Of a stretch of 64,000 bases of DNA, positions 60,215 to 64,000 are shown one piece after another. The DNA comes from Enoplosus armatus (lineage: Eukaryota; Chordata; Actinopteri; Centrarchiformes; Enoplosidae). Where the stretch lies: the NCBI RefSeq assembly GCF_043641665.1, contig NC_092188.1:16699704-16763703 (forward strand), in the 5' to 3' direction. Both the position numbers and the translations under genes were made by a program. Every line of letters starts with the position of its first letter. The stretch's first letter is position 1. The notes under the pieces were generated by a model. That model worked only from the letters and a program-made list of their open reading frames with translations. It was not told the origin of the DNA and did not search any database.

Positions 60215-61885
60215 TATCCTGAGTGTAAGCAGCAGGCAGAAACGTAAAGTAATCAAAGGTGAATTATGTCCCAAAATTATATATTAGTAGATGCTTTGCT
60301 GTTACGACCATAATGGAAATATTTGCTGTCATCATATTTAATTAACTTATTAATGACATCAATGCAGTGATTGAACCATAGATTAAATGATGATACATGT
60401 GGTGGGGACCAAAGCCAATTGATTGTGTAAGAAACGCAATCAAGCAGCTCTCTTGAAAGCCATTTTCATGTGTGGAGCTTTATTATTCATTCCCAGACCT
60501 CAGGAAGCATTTTGTTTCCTTGCCTTATTCATCACATATTCAACAATCCTCAATACCTTAGCAGCTAATCCTTTTAGTGCATCATCTTTTCTGTTTCTCC
60601 CTGTCTTTGCAGCAACAACAAGTAACTGTACCGTGCCTCAAACCATATTAGAAAACAAAATAAATACTCATTAAATACAAGCTAACACCAATTTGTATTT
60701 AAAGCAATGTGACACAATGTGAAAAATCCAACACATGTAAGTCCTTATATTTTGTACAGCTAAGAATGATAATGTAATTGGCCAACAATGTTATACATTT
60801 GCTTTGGATGTATGTCAGAGAGACAGTAATTTTGTTACACATTAAGGTAGCACAGCCACCAGTTTCAGGGTATTTTTTTATGAAATGGAATACAATTTTA
60901 CAGAGCCACACGGGGACAGGGATGGATGGCAGTGAGCAAAAAAGAGCAGCAGAGTTTTGGACACACGCCTGCTTAGGGCCCATTGTTCAGGGTTCCCTCA
61001 GTGTTTATCCCTGGCTTTGTCTCCCACCATGATACATACTTTTCATTGAAGCAAAACAGATTATTTGTTACCATAGTTTCACCATTGCTTAGTTTTACAG
61101 CAAAGCATAATAGGTTTAAAGGGGGGGAAATAAAAGCCTCCCTCTGGATAGAAAAAAATAAATGAAATAAAAGATTACCTGTTCTTTTCATCATTGCTGA
61201 TCACATTGTTAGCGCCTGGCAGAGGCTTTGTGTTTCTACATAGTCAATTTCTCAGGAATCTTTTCCTCTTTTGATGTTTACGCAGTGTTTTTAGAGAACA
61301 CGTCCATGATATAAATGTGTTGTGGGTATGAAAAATGTTTATATGGGAGGCAAAAGGATATGTTTTCAGGAGTGCACAACACTACTTATGTGAATTGTGC
61401 AATATTTTACATTGGACTGTTTGTTCAAATGGTCATTATTGCTTTCATTGTAATTCCAAAGTATCAACATAGAAATATAATATGTTTCATACAGCTATGC
61501 TGCACTTTTATAGCCACAAACAACAGAGAATTGGAATTAGCATGTAGGAAAATGCCGCAATGAACATTTTTTTTAATGAAATATGTAAGTAACAGTAGAC
61601 CTGCTCAATGGACAATATGTTCTGACCAGAATCCACTGTCCTACAAACACCCCTGTCATACTGTATGTATTACATTGTCACATAAAAGCGTATTGTCACA
61701 TTACCCCCATGCTTCATTCTACCTTCACTGTGCCGTAGCTACTTCAGTGTTAGCCTACAAATCGTGCTGATGATCATCCTGCTTCGCTGAGCAGTAAGGT
61801 TTTTATACATAGTAGTAATGGCATTATTTTATGGCCATCATTTCAATGGGTTTTAGAATGGATCATAAAGCAAAACAGTTTGCAG
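59401..61885. other. Gene-free spacer with (TA)n at 60182-60212
   Basis: T runs at 59411-59427 and 59917-59931, a TA microsatellite at 60182-60212. No genes. Confidence 0.5.
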
Positions 61886-61889
61886 TTCT

Positions 61890-62340
61890 CTCTTACAGAC
61901 CCTCCACCCTAATAATGAAAAGCCAAGATCTCTATTTACAAGCGCACATAATTCCATTGTGGCAGTGCTATCAGAGTAAATACGCTTAGCCCAGTGATGC
62001 ATACCCCCGTAGAAAATGAAATCAAGATGAAATAGAGGTCACATGACTGCAGAAACACCTTTTAAAACACTTAATGTGCCTTAGCTGATGTCCGAAGCAT
62101 GTAGGTTATTACCACAGTTGTGTGAAAGCTAATTAATGGATAATTTGAATGATATCCAAGACGCCTCGCTCACACAGTCGGTGGCTTTGACCTTCGCAAA
62201 CCTGATCATTTCTCACCCTGAGCTCTTTTTTTTTTTCGCCAAGGCAGGCCATCATCAGTATGATGTCTGTTTATTTTGTGTGATCGGACTTAAATTGAAA
62301 TTCTGCCTTGAAGGGCAATATTAAAAGGGGTAGTCATCTG
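61890..62340. promoter_or_regulatory. Candidate conserved non-coding element
   Basis: Contains 'accctaataatgaaaag', 'cacataattccattg', 'acttaatgtgcc' and the tight cluster 'gctaattaatggataatttg' at 62128-62147 (TAATTAAT plus ATAATT). No simple repeats apart from a T run at 62227-62236. A good homeodomain-enhancer candidate. Confidence 0.4.
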
Positions 62341-62539
62341 TGAAGTCTCATATTACAATTGAATGTTAAGACTTTATTATTCCTCACAAGAAAAAAAACA
62401 TGAAGGAAAAGTAAGTTACTGCCTATTACCCTCAAATACTGTCAAGTGGATTCAGCCAATGCATTAATTGAATTATACATATCGGAGGTATAACAGTCAT
62501 TTTAAAAATGTAATTTTTGAACCAATATGGTATTGCATC

Positions 62540-62940
62540 CAGTGAACGTCAGCACACAAACAAAGTAGAGCCTGTGCTAATAAATCTGATGGAGATATAA
62601 GAAAGACTGTGCTCAATAAATTGAGTCTGGAGCACACATTTCAGGGATTTTCTTTCTCTTTCCAGTGAGTGAGTGAGTGAGTGAGGGAACCGGCGAGGGA
62701 ATATCTTTTAATATCGCTTCAAGCAAAGATATCCCATTTAGACATCGTTCAAACAGTTATTAACAGTATTGATTTATGTTTGAGTGATTGGAAGCCAGGG
62801 GAGGGAGATGAAGTCAACCATCATGACCTCTCGCCTGGGGACGGAAACTGCCTGACACAGATCACGGCTGTCTCACATGTGAAACTGCTCCCTGCCTGTG
62901 ACATCTTAGATTACTGGATACAGGCTACAGTGTGATAACT
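62540..62940. promoter_or_regulatory. Candidate conserved element carrying a (GTGA)5 repeat
   Basis: Balanced DNA with 'gtgctaataaatctgatgg', a perfect hexamer inverted repeat CTCAAT-AA-ATTGAG at 62612-62625, a (GTGA)5 microsatellite at 62665-62685, and then 'gtcaaccatcatgacctc' and 'ctgacacagatcacggc'. An 84-codon frame at 62681-62935 crosses it; it matches nothing I know. Confidence 0.35.
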
Positions 62941-63639
62941 CGGTGTATGATACTGAACTAGTCTTTACACTGCTTTCAAAAACACATCACTCTTTGTTGA
63001 AATATATCTGCTGTCACTGCGTTCACACAGGCACTCTGAGACAAAGAAGATGGGTGTTTTTTTCAATTATAACCAGAACAATGATAAATACATATTCAAA
63101 ATGCTTTTCTTTCTATTTGTCTGATATGTTTCATGAGTCATGTTTTGAGCACAATTTTTCATTTAATTTTGTTTTTTTTTAAGATTTCGAGTTGACATTG
63201 GTAGAATAATTGGTACACTACATAGAATAGTGTTCTTGGTGTAACAATACAAATGCTGCGGTTTAAAAAGGCAATCTGTGGAAGCTGACGATGATAATCT
63301 TCTCTAATGTTTATGTATGTAGTGATGACAACATTTATATGCAGTGCTGTAAGCAGTTGCGATGTGAGGAATTAATTGAACATCAGCTCATTGTTTTCTC
63401 TTTACTTAAATAGCTGAAAAAGACAGCTGACAGTATGCCTATTAAACAGCAAAATTCAATATATTTTTGGCATTTTACCCATCTCTCCTTTTTGGTCTAT
63501 ATCCCATTAACTCAACTGGAGGAGCTTAGCATACCAAATCTGTTCTTAATTATTTCTTATGAATTCCTCAGAACCTCCCCCGGATTTGTAGCCTTGCCCA
63601 CCCAAAATATGTGTGGAGTTGGCAAAAAAAACAGCACAA
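62941..63639. other. Gene-free spacer
   Basis: AT-rich unique DNA; nothing recognised. Confidence 0.45.
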
Positions 63640-63960
63640 TAGAAGATCATCTATTTCAAAGGCGGAACTGAGCTGTTAGAGATCATAAAACATTAGTGCG
63701 GCATGTCATTAGGTTATTACAGGCTTATCCAGTAATTATATTAAGTACATTACCATGCAACCATTTAAAGAAAGGAGCAGTTTCCAGAAATAGGATTTTA
63801 CAGCCCTCTCATGACTTGCCCTCAGCAAACCAGCCACAGGACAAAATGTCAATTAAGTGGATGCTGAACTCGATGGAGTTTGTGACCAAAGAATAAAAAA
63901 GGGTTTCCTTGTCTTACAGCAGGAGCTTTGGAAATTATATATACCTCACTGTGTACTCCC
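63640..63960. promoter_or_regulatory. Candidate conserved non-coding element at the right edge
   Basis: 'catgtcattaggttattac', 'ccagtaattatattaag' and 'gtcaattaagtgg' within repeat-free DNA. It may continue beyond the window. Confidence 0.3.
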
Positions 63961-64000
63961 AATGAAGTCTGTTAGCTATCCAATGTTTTAACAAAACCCG

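Noticed and set aside
62681..62935. 84-codon frame of mixed composition
   Set aside because: It looks more protein-like than most, but it is short, matches no family I know and lies in a block better explained as a non-coding element. Coding conservation analysis would be needed to revive it.

Overview
The window is vertebrate nuclear DNA, most likely from a ray-finned (percomorph-type) fish. One compact spliced homeobox gene sits in a long non-coding expanse. The rest has long dinucleotide microsatellites, a decayed tRNA-derived SINE, a LINE-like 3' tail and other dispersed repeats of a kind I associate with teleosts. There are no bacterial-style operons. No species can be named from the sequence alone.

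The only convincing protein-coding gene is on the minus strand, from about 5.66 kb to 11.4 kb. It is an Iroquois TALE-homeobox transcription factor that I identify as irx2 (probably irx2a by fish nomenclature). Exon 1 is 10854-11093, exon 2 (homeodomain) is 9129-9534 and exon 3 (IRO motif, Irx2-type C-terminal block, His, Gln and Ala tracts) is 7493-8377. The three exons join in frame at good GT/AG sites. Exon 3 ends at a consensus donor two codons before an in-frame stop, so the final residues depend on whether that donor is used. A candidate terminal exon lies at 6332-6384. Poly(A) signals on the minus strand at 5685-5695 mark the likely 3' end. A GC box near 11461 suggests the promoter. A CpG-rich block with a plus-strand TATA box near 12050 could be a divergent promoter.

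Layout: 1-4970 is left-flank non-coding DNA. 4975-5600 is a conserved-looking element just past the gene's 3' end. About 5660-11500 is irx2. 11500-12430 is promoter and CpG-rich DNA. 12430-64000 is gene-free and is interpreted as part of the irx2-irx1 regulatory desert, because mammals have irx1 beyond the 5' end of irx2 in divergent orientation. That desert alternates AT-rich filler, microsatellites and repeats with 150-600 bp blocks of balanced composition. The blocks often carry TAAT/ATTA homeodomain cores, TGACAG-type TALE sites or an octamer-like site, and they look like conserved enhancers. Two CTCF-like sites in convergent orientation (13881 forward, about 41552 reverse) could bracket 28 kb of it.

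I found no previously undescribed system such as a CRISPR array, defence island or novel operon. The points most worth a second look are the 3' end of irx2, the possible divergent promoter, the CTCF-like pair and the enhancer-like blocks. All enhancer calls rest on reading sequence texture without alignment and are given modest confidence.
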